DNA from: Achromobacter sp. UMC46 | GTDB taxonomy: Bacteria; Pseudomonadota; Gammaproteobacteria; Burkholderiales; Burkholderiaceae_B | Assembly: GCF_014170335.1 (NCBI RefSeq) | Contig: NZ_LZZS01000005.1 | Span: 372,001-436,000, forward strand | Direction of reading: 5' to 3' | DNA: 64,000 nucleotides | Shown: in pieces, positions 9,739-18,659 of the stretch | How positions within the stretch are numbered: position 1 is the stretch's first letter | Layout of the letters: each line of letters starts with the position of its first letter | The notes under the pieces: generated by a model | What the model saw: the letters and a program-made list of their open reading frames with translations, nothing else | The model's database searches: none | Told to the model about the DNA's origin: nothing | Translations under genes and position numbers: made by a program

Positions 9739-10623
9739 TCAGGGAAAAAGATGTTGCGCCAGATGGTCGATGAACACGCGCAGCTTGGGCGACGCGTGGC
9801 GACTGGCGGGCCACAGCGCCCACATCGTGCCGCTGCCGCGCGTGCGGTCATCCATCACGACCTGCAACTGGCCCGACGCCAGTTCGCGGCGGATCGTGAA
9901 GTCCGGCAGGCAGACGATGCCCTGCCCGCCCACCGCCAGGGATATCCGCATTTCGACGCTGTTGCAGACCAGCGTCAGCGGCAATTCGGGCGATTGCACG
10001 TCCGGGCCCAGCTTCAGCGGCCATTTCTCCAGCCGGCCCGTCGCCGGATAACGGTAATGCAGGCAGGCGTGGCGCAGCAGGTCGGCCGCGCGCTTGGGCG
10101 TGCCGTGCCGATGCAGGTAGTCGGGTGACGCGGCCAGCACCCGCCGGAACGGCCCCAGGCGGCGGCGCTTCAGGCCGGAATCGTCCATGGCGCCCGTGCG
10201 GACCACGGCGTCGTAGCCTTCGCCGATCACGTCCACCATCCGATCCGTGAATTCCAAGTCCAATTCCACGTCCGGATACTGGCGCATGAAACTGGCGATG
10301 GTGGTGTCGAACAGCCCGCTGTAGCGCGGCAGGCTGACCCGCAGCTTGCCGTGGGGGGCATCCGCCGCTTCGGACAGTTCCAGTTCGGCGGCTTCGACCT
10401 CGCACAGGATGCGGCGGCAGCGTTCCAGGAATTTCTCGCCCTCGGGCGTCAGCGCGATATGGCGCGTACTGCGATGGAACAACCGCACTTTCAAGCGCTC
10501 TTCCATGCGCGCCACGCTCTTGCCCACAGCCGACGAGGACACGCCCAGCACCCGGCCCGCTTCGGAGAAGCTGCGCGTTTCCGCGACCAGCACGAAGACA
10601 CCGATGCCGCCCAGACTATCCAT
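9739..10623 (-). CDS. LysR-family regulator, divergent from an MFS exporter
   Basis: A 294-residue LysR-type regulator: a winged HTH at residues 1-60 (GRVLGVSSSAVGKSVARMEE) followed by a periplasmic-binding-like effector domain (LRVSLPRYSGLFDTTIASF). I start at ATG 10623 (MDSLGGIGVF); an in-frame TTG at 10629 is less likely. It faces the DHA2 transporter at 10771 across a 147-bp gap, the classic layout for a LysR regulator and its target. Its sequence closely resembles the LysR at 17648, which also faces an MFS gene. Confidence 0.88.
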   Translation of the reverse strand: MDSLGGIGVFVLVAETRSFSEAGRVLGVSSSAVGKSVARMEERLKVRLFHRSTRHIALTPEGEKFLERCRRILCEVEAAELELSEAADAPHGKLRVSLPRYSGLFDTTIASFMRQYPDVELDLEFTDRMVDVIGEGYDAVVRTGAMDDSGLKRRRLGPFRRVLAASPDYLHRHGTPKRAADLLRHACLHYRYPATGRLEKWPLKLGPDVQSPELPLTLVCNSVEMRISLAVGGQGIVCLPDFTIRRELASGQLQVVMDDRTRGSGTMWALWPASRHASPKLRVFIDHLAQHLFP

Positions 10624-10770
10624 TCCCAAACCCCATTACGGACATCTTTGTCCTGAATATTCGGAATCCTAGCCTATTTTTCTTTTATTCGGTGCCGCCT
10701 AAGCTTGCCGCTATCCTGTCGCCGCCCCGCAATCCCGCCGCGCGGCATCCTTGCTTGAACTGGCACGCCC

Positions 10771-12303
10771 ATGCATCTTCCCGACTCCCCCGCCACCGGC
10801 CATCGCTGGCTGCAACTGCTGTCCGCCTGCCTCACGGCGCTTCTCATCCCGTTGTGCTTCACCGGCCCCGCCGTGGTCCTTCCATCGATCAGCCAGGCGA
10901 TGGGCGGCACGCCCGTGGAACTGAACTGGATCCTGAACGGCTACATCCTGGCGTACGGCAGCGTCATCATGGTGTCCGGCAGCCTGACCGACCTGTATGG
11001 CCCGCGCCGGGTCTGGCTGCTGGGCCTGGCGGGGTTCTGCGCTACCACCTTCGCCATCCCCCTCATGCCCACCACAGGTTGGATCGACGTCCTGCGCCTG
11101 ATGCAGGGCATGGGCGGGGCCGCCGCGTTCGCTGCCGCGATGTCGTCGCTGGCGCCGCTGTTCCATGGGGTGGCGCGCACCCGCGCCTTCAGCCTGCTGG
11201 GCACCACGTTCGGCATCGGCCTGTCGTTCGGGCCGCTGGCCTCGGGCTGGATGGTGGAGACCGCCGGCTGGGAATGGGTGTTCCTGGCGACCGGCGGCGT
11301 CGGCGTATTGGGCGCGGTCATGGTGGCCGTCAGCGTCCGCCCGACGGCAGGCGCCGCCCAAGGCCGGCTGGACTGGCCGGGCGCCATCAGCTTCACCGGC
11401 GCGCTGGGCCTGTTCACTTACGGCATGCTGCTGGCGCCCGAAGCCGGATGGACCGACGCGCACGTCATCGGCGCCCTGCTGGCGTCCGCCGTGCTGGCCG
11501 TGGCCTTCGTGCGCGTGGAGCGGCGCGCCGCCCGGCCCATGCTGGACCTGAGCCTGTTCCGCGACCCGCGCTTTGTCGGCGTGCAGGTACTGGCCGCGTC
11601 GCCCGCATTCCTGTTCATCGTGTTGATCGCCGTGCTGCCGGGCCGCTTCATCGGCATCGACGGCTATAGCGCGCTGGCTGCCGGCCAATTGATGATCGGC
11701 CTGGCGGCGCCCCTGCTGGTAGTGCCGTTCCTGGCCGCGTTGCTGACGCGCTGGTTCAACCCCGGCGTCCTGTCCGCGGCCGGCTTGCTGGCAGTGGCCG
11801 CCGGCCTGGTCTGGCTGGCCGACACCATGGCCACGGGCGCCGCCGGCCTTTGGTTGCCGATGAGCCTGATCGGCGTCGGCATCGGTGTACCCTGGGGCCT
11901 GATGGACGCGATGGCCGTCAGCGTCGTCGCGCCGCGCAACGTCGGTATGGCCACCGGCATCTTCAACACGGTGCGCGTGTCAGCGGACGGCATCGCGATC
12001 GCCGTCGTCAGCGCGCTGCTGGCTCTATTGATCCAGATACCGCTGACGGCCGCCCTGCCCGCCGCAACCGACGGCCAGGCCATCCTGATGGCCGCCAACC
12101 GCGCGGCGCTGGGCCAGTTGCACGAAGCCGCGGCCTTGTTGCCCGGCGCCGCCGACCTGCTGCAGCAAAGCTATAACGACGCCTTCCGCCACGTGCTGCA
12201 CGGCTTGGCCGGCATCGCGGTGCTGACGGCGCTGGCCATCTATGCGCTGCTGGGCCGTCGCCGCCCGGCGCTCGCCCGCGACGGCGTGGCGGCGGCGCAA
12301 TAA
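10771..12303 (+). CDS. MFS drug-efflux transporter, DHA2 (14-TM) type
   Basis: A 510-residue inner-membrane protein with about 14 hydrophobic segments, the size and pattern of EmrB/QacA proton-driven multidrug exporters. Recognisable features are the motif A region LTDLYGPRRVWLLG, the helix-5 motif C-like stretch GTTFGIGLSFGPLASGW, and the terminal cytoplasmic tail GRRRPALARDG. No membrane-fusion partner (EmrA) is adjacent, so it may act alone. Expression is probably set by the divergent lysR. The substrate is unknown. Confidence 0.88.
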   Translation: MHLPDSPATGHRWLQLLSACLTALLIPLCFTGPAVVLPSISQAMGGTPVELNWILNGYILAYGSVIMVSGSLTDLYGPRRVWLLGLAGFCATTFAIPLMPTTGWIDVLRLMQGMGGAAAFAAAMSSLAPLFHGVARTRAFSLLGTTFGIGLSFGPLASGWMVETAGWEWVFLATGGVGVLGAVMVAVSVRPTAGAAQGRLDWPGAISFTGALGLFTYGMLLAPEAGWTDAHVIGALLASAVLAVAFVRVERRAARPMLDLSLFRDPRFVGVQVLAASPAFLFIVLIAVLPGRFIGIDGYSALAAGQLMIGLAAPLLVVPFLAALLTRWFNPGVLSAAGLLAVAAGLVWLADTMATGAAGLWLPMSLIGVGIGVPWGLMDAMAVSVVAPRNVGMATGIFNTVRVSADGIAIAVVSALLALLIQIPLTAALPAATDGQAILMAANRAALGQLHEAAALLPGAADLLQQSYNDAFRHVLHGLAGIAVLTALAIYALLGRRRPALARDGVAAAQ

Positions 12304-12309
12304 GCGGGA

Positions 12310-14580
12310 TCAGTCCACCCGCCACCAACGGGGCAGCAGGCCACGCACTTTGGCGCGGCGGTAGCGGTCGTCGATCAGGTGGACCGTGCCGACGTCCTGC
12401 TCGGTGCGGATCACCCGGCCGGCGGCCTGCACCACCTTCTGCATGCCCGGATACAGGTAGGTGTAGTCGTAGCCGTTCTCTTCGCCATAGCGCAAGTCCA
12501 TGGCCCGCTTCATGTTTTCGTTCACGGGATTGACTTGCGGCAGCCCCAGCGTGGCAATGAAGGCGCCGATCAAGCGCCTGCCCGGCAAGTCCACCCCTTC
12601 CGAAAACGCGCCGCCGAGCACCGCGAAACCCACGCCTTGGCCGGTCTCGGTGAAGCGGGCCAGGAACGCCGCGCGGCCGGGTTCGTCCATGCCCGGCGTC
12701 TGCAGCCAGATCGGCACCGCCGGATGGCGTTCGCGCATCAGGTCGGACACCTGGCGCAAATAGTCGAAGCTGCTTAAAAACCCAAGATAGTTGCCGGGCC
12801 GCTCGGCGTACTGCGTGGCGATCAGGTCGACGATGGGCGCCAGCGACCGTTCGCGGTCCCGATAGCGCGTCGAAACGTTGCCGACCACCCGCACCGCCAG
12901 TTGCTCCGCCTGGAAAGGCGCGGCCACGTCGATCCATGGCGTGTCGGCGGGCATGCCCAGCGTGTCGCGGTAGAACTGCTGCGGGCTCAACGTGCCGGAA
13001 AACAGCACCGTCGCATGCGCCGCCGCGTAACGCGCCGCCAGATACGACGCCGGAATCACGTTGCGCACGCACAAGGTGGACGGCCGCGTCTTAGCGCTGG
13101 CCACGCCCACGTCCGACAACGTCACGTCGAACAGCGCATGCGGGCCGAACTGCTCGGCCAGTCGCATGAACTGCAACGCCTGGAAGTAGAACGTCAACAC
13201 CGGATCGTCCTGCGGCAATGGCGACTCGGCCATGTGCTCCATGATCGCGCCCACGGCCTTCTGCACGGCGGCCAGCACGCCCGGGGCCACCATCTCATAC
13301 GCCTGATAGCGTTCCGCCTGCTTCTTGTTCAGCGCGTTCCACGACCGCTGCAAGCCATCCAGCGTCTTCTTCAGCGCCTTGGGCGCGGCATGGCGCGCCG
13401 CGGACAGCGACGCCTGATCCAGTTCGCCCGTGTACATGCGGCGCGCCCGGTCCACCAGATTGTGGGCCTCGTCCACCAGCACCGCGACCTTCCACTGATA
13501 GGCCTGCGTCATGGCGTACAGCATCGCCGTGGCGTCGTAGTAGTAGTTGTAGTCGCCGACCACCACGTCGCTCCAGCGGATCAGCTCCTGAGACAGGTAG
13601 TACGGGCAGACCTGGTGTTCGCGGGCCGTGGCGCGCACGGTGGGCGCGTCCAGCCGGACGTGTCGCAACGCCGCTTCGCGGGCTTGCGGCAGACGGTCGT
13701 AAAAGCCTTTCGCCAGCGGGCAGGAATCCCCGTGGCAAGCCAGATCCGGGTGCTCGCAGGTCTTGTCGCGCGCCTGCAAATCCAGCACCCGCAGCCCGGG
13801 CGCCGCCGGCTGCGCATTGACGGTATCCAACGCTTCAACCGCCAGCCCGCGCCCCGACCCCTTGGCCGCCAGGAAGAAAATCTTGTCCAGGCCCGTGCCG
13901 GGGCTGGCCTTGAGCAGCGGGAAGATCGTGCCCAGCGTCTTGCCGATACCGGTTGGCGCCTGCGCCATCAGGCACCGGCCGTCGCGCGCCGTGCGGTACA
14001 CGGCCACGGCCAGGTCGCGCTGCCCGGCGCGGAATTCACCGTGCGGGAACGCCAGCTTCTCCAGCGCCGCATCGCGCGACTGGCGATGCGCAAGCTCGGT
14101 CTTGGCCCAGCCCAGGAAACGGCTGCATTGTTCCTGGAAGAAGGCGGCCAACACCGGCGCCTCGTGCGTTTCCACCAGCACCGTCTCTTCTTCGGTGACC
14201 ACATTGAAATACACCAGCGCCACGCGCACCTGCGCCAGCCCGCGCGACTGGCACAGCAGATGTCCGTAGACGCGCGCCTGCGCCCAATGCACCGCGCGGT
14301 GGTTCTCGCGCACGCTGTCCAACTGGCCCCGGTACGTCTTGATCTCTTCCAGCTGGTTGGCCACGGGGTCGTAGCCGTCGGCCCGCCCCCGCACCAGCAG
14401 GTTCTCGTGCTGGCCGGACAGCGCCACCTCGGTCTCGTAGGCGGGGCCGCGCCGGCCCGTCACCATCGCATGGCCCGCCATGCCCTCCAGCCCGCTCGGC
14501 GCCGGCGTGAAACGCAAGTCCAGATCGCCCGTGCGCGCCGTGAATTCGCACAGCGCGCGCACTGCCACGGCGTAGCTCAT
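12310..14580 (-). CDS. DinG/XPD-like helicase with N-terminal RecB-like nuclease module
   Basis: A 756-residue superfamily 2 helicase. Residues ~1-170 resemble a PD-(D/E)XK (Cas4/RecB-like) nuclease: GRADGYDP then EEIKT, and a QARVY motif. The helicase core has Walker A QAPTGIGKT, a DEAH box (VDEAHN), and between them four cysteines (KTCEHPDLACHGDSCP, later HQVCPYY) in the place of the XPD/DinG iron-sulphur cluster; motif VI is near QAAGRVIRTEQD. It should be a 5'-3' DNA helicase acting in repair. ATG 14580 overlaps the stop of the FAN1-like gene (ATGA), so the two proteins are made together and probably work together. An upstream in-frame start at 14640 lies inside FAN1 and is rejected. Confidence 0.85.
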   Translation of the reverse strand: MSYAVAVRALCEFTARTGDLDLRFTPAPSGLEGMAGHAMVTGRRGPAYETEVALSGQHENLLVRGRADGYDPVANQLEEIKTYRGQLDSVRENHRAVHWAQARVYGHLLCQSRGLAQVRVALVYFNVVTEEETVLVETHEAPVLAAFFQEQCSRFLGWAKTELAHRQSRDAALEKLAFPHGEFRAGQRDLAVAVYRTARDGRCLMAQAPTGIGKTLGTIFPLLKASPGTGLDKIFFLAAKGSGRGLAVEALDTVNAQPAAPGLRVLDLQARDKTCEHPDLACHGDSCPLAKGFYDRLPQAREAALRHVRLDAPTVRATAREHQVCPYYLSQELIRWSDVVVGDYNYYYDATAMLYAMTQAYQWKVAVLVDEAHNLVDRARRMYTGELDQASLSAARHAAPKALKKTLDGLQRSWNALNKKQAERYQAYEMVAPGVLAAVQKAVGAIMEHMAESPLPQDDPVLTFYFQALQFMRLAEQFGPHALFDVTLSDVGVASAKTRPSTLCVRNVIPASYLAARYAAAHATVLFSGTLSPQQFYRDTLGMPADTPWIDVAAPFQAEQLAVRVVGNVSTRYRDRERSLAPIVDLIATQYAERPGNYLGFLSSFDYLRQVSDLMRERHPAVPIWLQTPGMDEPGRAAFLARFTETGQGVGFAVLGGAFSEGVDLPGRRLIGAFIATLGLPQVNPVNENMKRAMDLRYGEENGYDYTYLYPGMQKVVQAAGRVIRTEQDVGTVHLIDDRYRRAKVRGLLPRWWRVD

Positions 14581-16220
14581 GCCGCGACCTCCTGCCAACT
14601 GACGTGACAGACGCGCACCGGCATCCCGTGCGACACGCAATACTGCAACCAGCGGATCTGGTTGTCCTGCAGCTTGTCGCCGGGCCCTTTGACTTCGACC
14701 AGTTCATAGCGGCGCTCTGCCGGCCAGAAACGGATCAGGTCCGGCAAACCGGACCGATTGGTCTTCACATCGCGCAGCAGCCGAGTGAAGTACAACTTCA
14801 AATGCGCGGCAGGCAGGCAGTCCAGCGCTTGCGCCAGCAACGTGTCCGACAAGGCGCCCCAGAACACGAACGGCGTCTGCACGCCCGATTTTTCCGCATA
14901 GCGCCGCAGGATCACCTCGCGGTAGGCCGGCGTGTCCAGCTGCGCCAGGCACGCCGCGAACAAGGCCTTGCGGCGTTCGTGGAAATCCGGCGCGTCAAGG
15001 TCGGCCGGGCCGCGCTGGAAGGGATGAAAGAACGCGCCCGGCACCGGCGCGAAGACGGCGGGCCAGCACAGCAGGCCGAACAGCGAATTGATCAGCGCGT
15101 TCTCGACGTAATGCACCGGCGCGTCGTCCTGATGCAGATGGTCCCGGGCGACGTACTCCACCGCCGTCGGCTCAAGCGGCCGCGGCAGAGCCAGATCCGT
15201 GCGCAGCAAGGCGGGGGCCGCCGCCCGCGCGGGCGCGCCCTGCCCCGTGCCCCGGTACAGGCGCGGCAGCATGCGCGCCAGCCGCTGGCTTTCTTCTTCG
15301 CTTTCGGGTGCGGCCTGCGCCTGCAAGGCCAACGCCAAGGCCTCGTCAAACCGCGCCATGCGTTCATGGACGCGGATGCGGCGATGCCGCGCGCCCGGAT
15401 ACGCGCAACGTTCGTAGACGCGCTGCGCCGCGGGCCAGTCCTGCGCCCGCTCGCACGTCTGTCCGATCCGCAGCAGCACCTTGGCGCGGCGCTTTTCCAG
15501 CCAGGGGTTCTGGCTGGCGCAACCGTCCAGCGCCTGCAGCAAGGCGTCCAGTTCCGCCCCGTCGTCCAGCGCCGCCCGGCACGCCTGCAAAGCCAGGTAG
15601 CCGTCCACGTCCGCACGCGTCTGAAACGCCCGCGACGACGCCTCGAACGGCACAACCTCGTACTGGAACACGCCCAGGTCGGCCAGCACGAATTCCGACC
15701 AGTCCTGGTAGAGGTTGCCGAAGAACATCAGCCGGAAACGTTCGCAAAGGTCGCCCACCATCACGCGCCACACGGGTTCGCCCGCCTGGGGGTTCCAGGC
15801 CGCATACGGCTGCGGGCCCTCCGCCTGGGCGCGCACGGCCTCCAGCAGATCGGCCTTGCGCGCCGAAGGCTTGACCGGCGCATTGGCGAACATGCGGCAA
15901 AGCTCGGGTTTGGTATGCAGGCCGAAGAGCTCGTCCAGCGTCATCGGCGCGTCGGCGTCCAGCCAGCCCAACGCCCGCAAGGGCGCGGCGGCGTCCGGCG
16001 TACTGTCGATTTCTTCGTAGACCAGCCGGCTGGCGCGGAACCACGGCCCGCGCCGCATCAGCATGCGCACCATCAACGCCTGCGACGCTTGCGGCAGCGC
16101 CTGGAAGTCATCCAGGAAACGGCGTTCGCCCGCGTCGAGCAGGTCGCCGTAGCGATCAGAGACCCACGCCAGCGCGCGCTGAAAATTGTGAAGGTAGTAG
16201 TAACGGTGCGGGGGAAACAT
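14577..16220 (-). CDS. FAN1-like VRR-NUC structure-specific nuclease
   Basis: A 547-residue bacterial FAN1 homologue. The C-terminal VRR-NUC nuclease domain shows the catalytic set: GLPDLIRFW (Asp), then VEVKGPGDKLQ (Glu and Lys), followed by NQIRWLQYC. A SAP-like DNA-binding region lies around residues 85-135 (KPSARKADLLEAV), and a helical TPR-like middle at 200-330. Family members cut 5' flaps and unhook interstrand crosslinks. It is the first gene of a two-gene operon with the DinG-like helicase downstream. Length and domain order match the Pseudomonas FAN1 type. Confidence 0.87.
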   Translation of the reverse strand: MFPPHRYYYLHNFQRALAWVSDRYGDLLDAGERRFLDDFQALPQASQALMVRMLMRRGPWFRASRLVYEEIDSTPDAAAPLRALGWLDADAPMTLDELFGLHTKPELCRMFANAPVKPSARKADLLEAVRAQAEGPQPYAAWNPQAGEPVWRVMVGDLCERFRLMFFGNLYQDWSEFVLADLGVFQYEVVPFEASSRAFQTRADVDGYLALQACRAALDDGAELDALLQALDGCASQNPWLEKRRAKVLLRIGQTCERAQDWPAAQRVYERCAYPGARHRRIRVHERMARFDEALALALQAQAAPESEEESQRLARMLPRLYRGTGQGAPARAAAPALLRTDLALPRPLEPTAVEYVARDHLHQDDAPVHYVENALINSLFGLLCWPAVFAPVPGAFFHPFQRGPADLDAPDFHERRKALFAACLAQLDTPAYREVILRRYAEKSGVQTPFVFWGALSDTLLAQALDCLPAAHLKLYFTRLLRDVKTNRSGLPDLIRFWPAERRYELVEVKGPGDKLQDNQIRWLQYCVSHGMPVRVCHVSWQEVAA

Positions 16221-16318
16221 CGGCCGGGCCGGATAACTGGGGTTTTATCCAGTAATCATAGCAGGCGGACGTAGCCGGCGCCTGCCTGCGCGTTCGCCGG
16301 ATGGGCCGGCAAGAAATC

Positions 16319-17509
16319 TCAGTTCTTGGTCGTCAAGGCCCTGTTCATGGCGAAGACGATGCCCAACAACGAGACCGCAAGAATTCCGATAACGACCCAT
16401 GCAAAGGACGCCACGCCTGACCGATCAAGCAACATTGCGCCAACAACGCCGCCGCTGGCCACCGCGGAGTTCCAGCCCGTTGTGTACATGGATTGCGCCA
16501 CGTCAACCGACTCGCCGGCGAACCGAGACAAGGCTGTTTGAGTGATCGTGGCAAAGCCGCCGACAGCGAGCCCCCAGACCGCCACGGACGGATAGACCAC
16601 CTGCGAAAGATCGCCCCAAAGGCCCAGCAACAGGGACGCTACGGCGAAGATCATGATGCTTGCCAAGGCAAGAAATTGCAGACGACGATCGATCATTGCA
16701 CCGACGAACCACAGGCCGATTATCGAACCCAGTCCGAAGACGAACAGGACGATATCCACGTTGGCAGACAGGCCGGAAGGTTCGAGGAGAGGCTCGATAT
16801 AGATATAGAAAATGTTGTGGGCAACAACGAAGGTAAAGACAACAAACAGCACGGCGCGAATGCCGGTTTTCAAAAACACACTGGAAAGCGTTTGCCGCTG
16901 CGCCCTGGTTTGGCCAGGAAAGTCGGGGACGAGGGCGATGATCCACACGATGAGCAACAGTGCCAGGGCACTCATCAGCCCAAACGCGCCTTGCCAGCCG
17001 ATGGCGCGGCCCAGCAACGCTCCGAGCGGCACACCGAGCACCAAAGCGATGGTCGCGCCGGCGCCGGATATCGCAATGGCCCGACCACTGAGATGCGACG
17101 GCGACATGCGCATCGCATAGCCGGCCAGCAGCGACCAGACGATGCCGCCGAAAACGCCGGCGAAAAAGCGTGCCACCAATGAGACACCATAGCTATCGGA
17201 AAGCGCGGTGACGAGGTTGACCGCAGCAAAACCAAAGATGGCGGTCAATAGCAATGGGCGCCGCCGCATGCCTTGTGTGAGGCTGGTCACCGGGATGGCT
17301 GCGACCAGCGCGCCCGCCGCGTAGGCAGTAATGAACTGACCCGCGAGGCTTTCAGAGACGTTCAAGCCTTGCGCAATAGAAGAAAGCAATCCGGCCGGCA
17401 TGATCTCGGTCAGCAGCGTGATGAAGGCTGCCATTGCCAAGGCAAGCAGTGCACCTAAGGGCAATCGCTCGGTACTCTTGTGCAGGGCAGATGCGGTGGT
17501 CTGATTCAT
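16319..17509 (-). CDS. MFS transporter, DHA1 (12-TM) type
   Basis: A 396-residue 12-helix major facilitator (LPLGALLALAMAAFITLLTEI for TM1; TQGMRRRPLLLTAIFG for motif A; GAGATIALVLGVPLGALLGR for motif C of exporters). It resembles the AraJ/NepI-type efflux group, so sugar, nucleoside or drug export is likely. I use ATG 17509 rather than GTG 17515 because a GAGGA lies nine bases before the ATG. It diverges from the lysR at 17648 across ~138 bp and is likely its target. Confidence 0.86.
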   Translation of the reverse strand: MNQTTASALHKSTERLPLGALLALAMAAFITLLTEIMPAGLLSSIAQGLNVSESLAGQFITAYAAGALVAAIPVTSLTQGMRRRPLLLTAIFGFAAVNLVTALSDSYGVSLVARFFAGVFGGIVWSLLAGYAMRMSPSHLSGRAIAISGAGATIALVLGVPLGALLGRAIGWQGAFGLMSALALLLIVWIIALVPDFPGQTRAQRQTLSSVFLKTGIRAVLFVVFTFVVAHNIFYIYIEPLLEPSGLSANVDIVLFVFGLGSIIGLWFVGAMIDRRLQFLALASIMIFAVASLLLGLWGDLSQVVYPSVAVWGLAVGGFATITQTALSRFAGESVDVAQSMYTTGWNSAVASGGVVGAMLLDRSGVASFAWVVIGILAVSLLGIVFAMNRALTTKN

Positions 17510-17647
17510 AAACACAATTCCTCAAATCGAAGTCGTTCTGGCTCTTTGCCGAGCATTAGTACCCATGGTGCCGGGAGACGAACAAAAGAAAAATAGGCTA
17601 CAGTGAAAAATATATGTGACACATATGTCATCAATTGATGGGCTCAA

Positions 17648-18535
17648 ATGGAAAGTCTTGGTTCTCTTGATGTCTTCGTACGCGCGGGCGAGTCCCGCAG
17701 CTTTACGGCGGTCGGGCAACAGTTGGGGATCTCCGCATCGGCAGTCAGCAAAGCCATCGCGCGGCTGGAAGAACGTTTGGGAGTTCGTCTGTTCCACCGT
17801 TCTACGCGCACCATCAGCCTGACGCCGGAAGGCGCCCTGTTTCTGGAGCGCTGCCGCCGTATCCTTTGCGAGGTCGAGTCGGCCGAAGCCGAACTCCTGC
17901 AAACGCAAAGCGCCCCTCAGGGCAAGCTGCGCATCAGCCTGCCCTCGGTCGGCACGTTGTTCATGCCCAAGCTGGCGGCCTTCCAACGGCGCTATCCCGA
18001 CGTCGCGCTGGACATCGACTGCTCGGATCGGTTGGTCGAAGTGATCGAAGAGGGCTTCGACGCCGTGATCCGTACCGGGGAACCCAGCGATTCCCGATTG
18101 ATGGCGCGGGTCCTCGGCGCATATCGAAGGGTCATCGTCGGAGCTCCCGACTATTTCCAGCGGGCCGGACTCCCACAGCAACCTGAAGACTTGGCCGACC
18201 ACGCCTGCCTGCTGTACCGGTATCCCACCACCGGCAAAACGGATGTATGGCCTTTGAGCAGGGACGGACAACCCCTTGCCATGGATCTGTCAGGCAGCAT
18301 GGTGACGAATTCTCTGGACCCGCAAATCTGCTTTGCCGAACAAGGTCTTGGTATTGCCTGTGTCCCTGACATCGCCGTGCGTCGTCAAATGGACGAAGGC
18401 AAACTGATCACTGTGCTGGACGACTACAACCAAGACCGCACCACATTCCGAATCCTGTGGCCCTCCAGCCGACATCTGTCGCCCAAAATCAGGGTGTTCG
18501 TAGACTTCATCGTGCAGAATTTATTTCCGCTTTGA
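17648..18535 (+). CDS. LysR-family regulator, divergent from a DHA1 transporter
   Basis: A 295-residue LysR-type regulator with winged HTH at residues 1-60 (GQQLGISASAVSKAIARLEE) and the LysR effector domain (LRISLPSVGTLFMPKLAAF, VPDIAVRRQMDEGKL). It faces the MFS gene at 17509. The leader between the two genes is AT-rich relative to its surroundings (17580-17640), consistent with overlapping divergent promoters and a LysR binding site. It is clearly paralogous to the lysR at 9739-10623, in the same kind of gene pair. Confidence 0.88.
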   Translation: MESLGSLDVFVRAGESRSFTAVGQQLGISASAVSKAIARLEERLGVRLFHRSTRTISLTPEGALFLERCRRILCEVESAEAELLQTQSAPQGKLRISLPSVGTLFMPKLAAFQRRYPDVALDIDCSDRLVEVIEEGFDAVIRTGEPSDSRLMARVLGAYRRVIVGAPDYFQRAGLPQQPEDLADHACLLYRYPTTGKTDVWPLSRDGQPLAMDLSGSMVTNSLDPQICFAEQGLGIACVPDIAVRRQMDEGKLITVLDDYNQDRTTFRILWPSSRHLSPKIRVFVDFIVQNLFPL

Positions 18536-18591
18536 CTGCGGGAACTACCCGATATGAAGGCGCGCTTGCCGTCCGACACGGGCCGATGGTC

Positions 18592-18635
18592 AAATAAAAA
18601 AGCGGCGCCGGAAAGCCTGGGCTTTCCGGCGCCGC
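18592..18635 (-). terminator. Rho-independent terminator (leftward) for the gluconate dehydrogenase operon
   Basis: A perfect 14-bp stem (gcggcgccggaaag, 18602-18615, and its complement 18622-18635) around a six-base loop. On the minus strand it is followed by a T-rich run (complement of 18592-18601). It lies 24 bp past the cytochrome gene's stop and ends that leftward operon; in the other direction it may also stop lysR transcription. Confidence 0.9.
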
Positions 18636-18659
18636 CGTCAGGTGGAACCGCCGGGCGCG

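Noticed and set aside
12901-14607. 568-codon plus-strand frame over the helicase
   Set aside because: Antisense of a well-conserved helicase; low-complexity Arg/His/Gln-rich translation.
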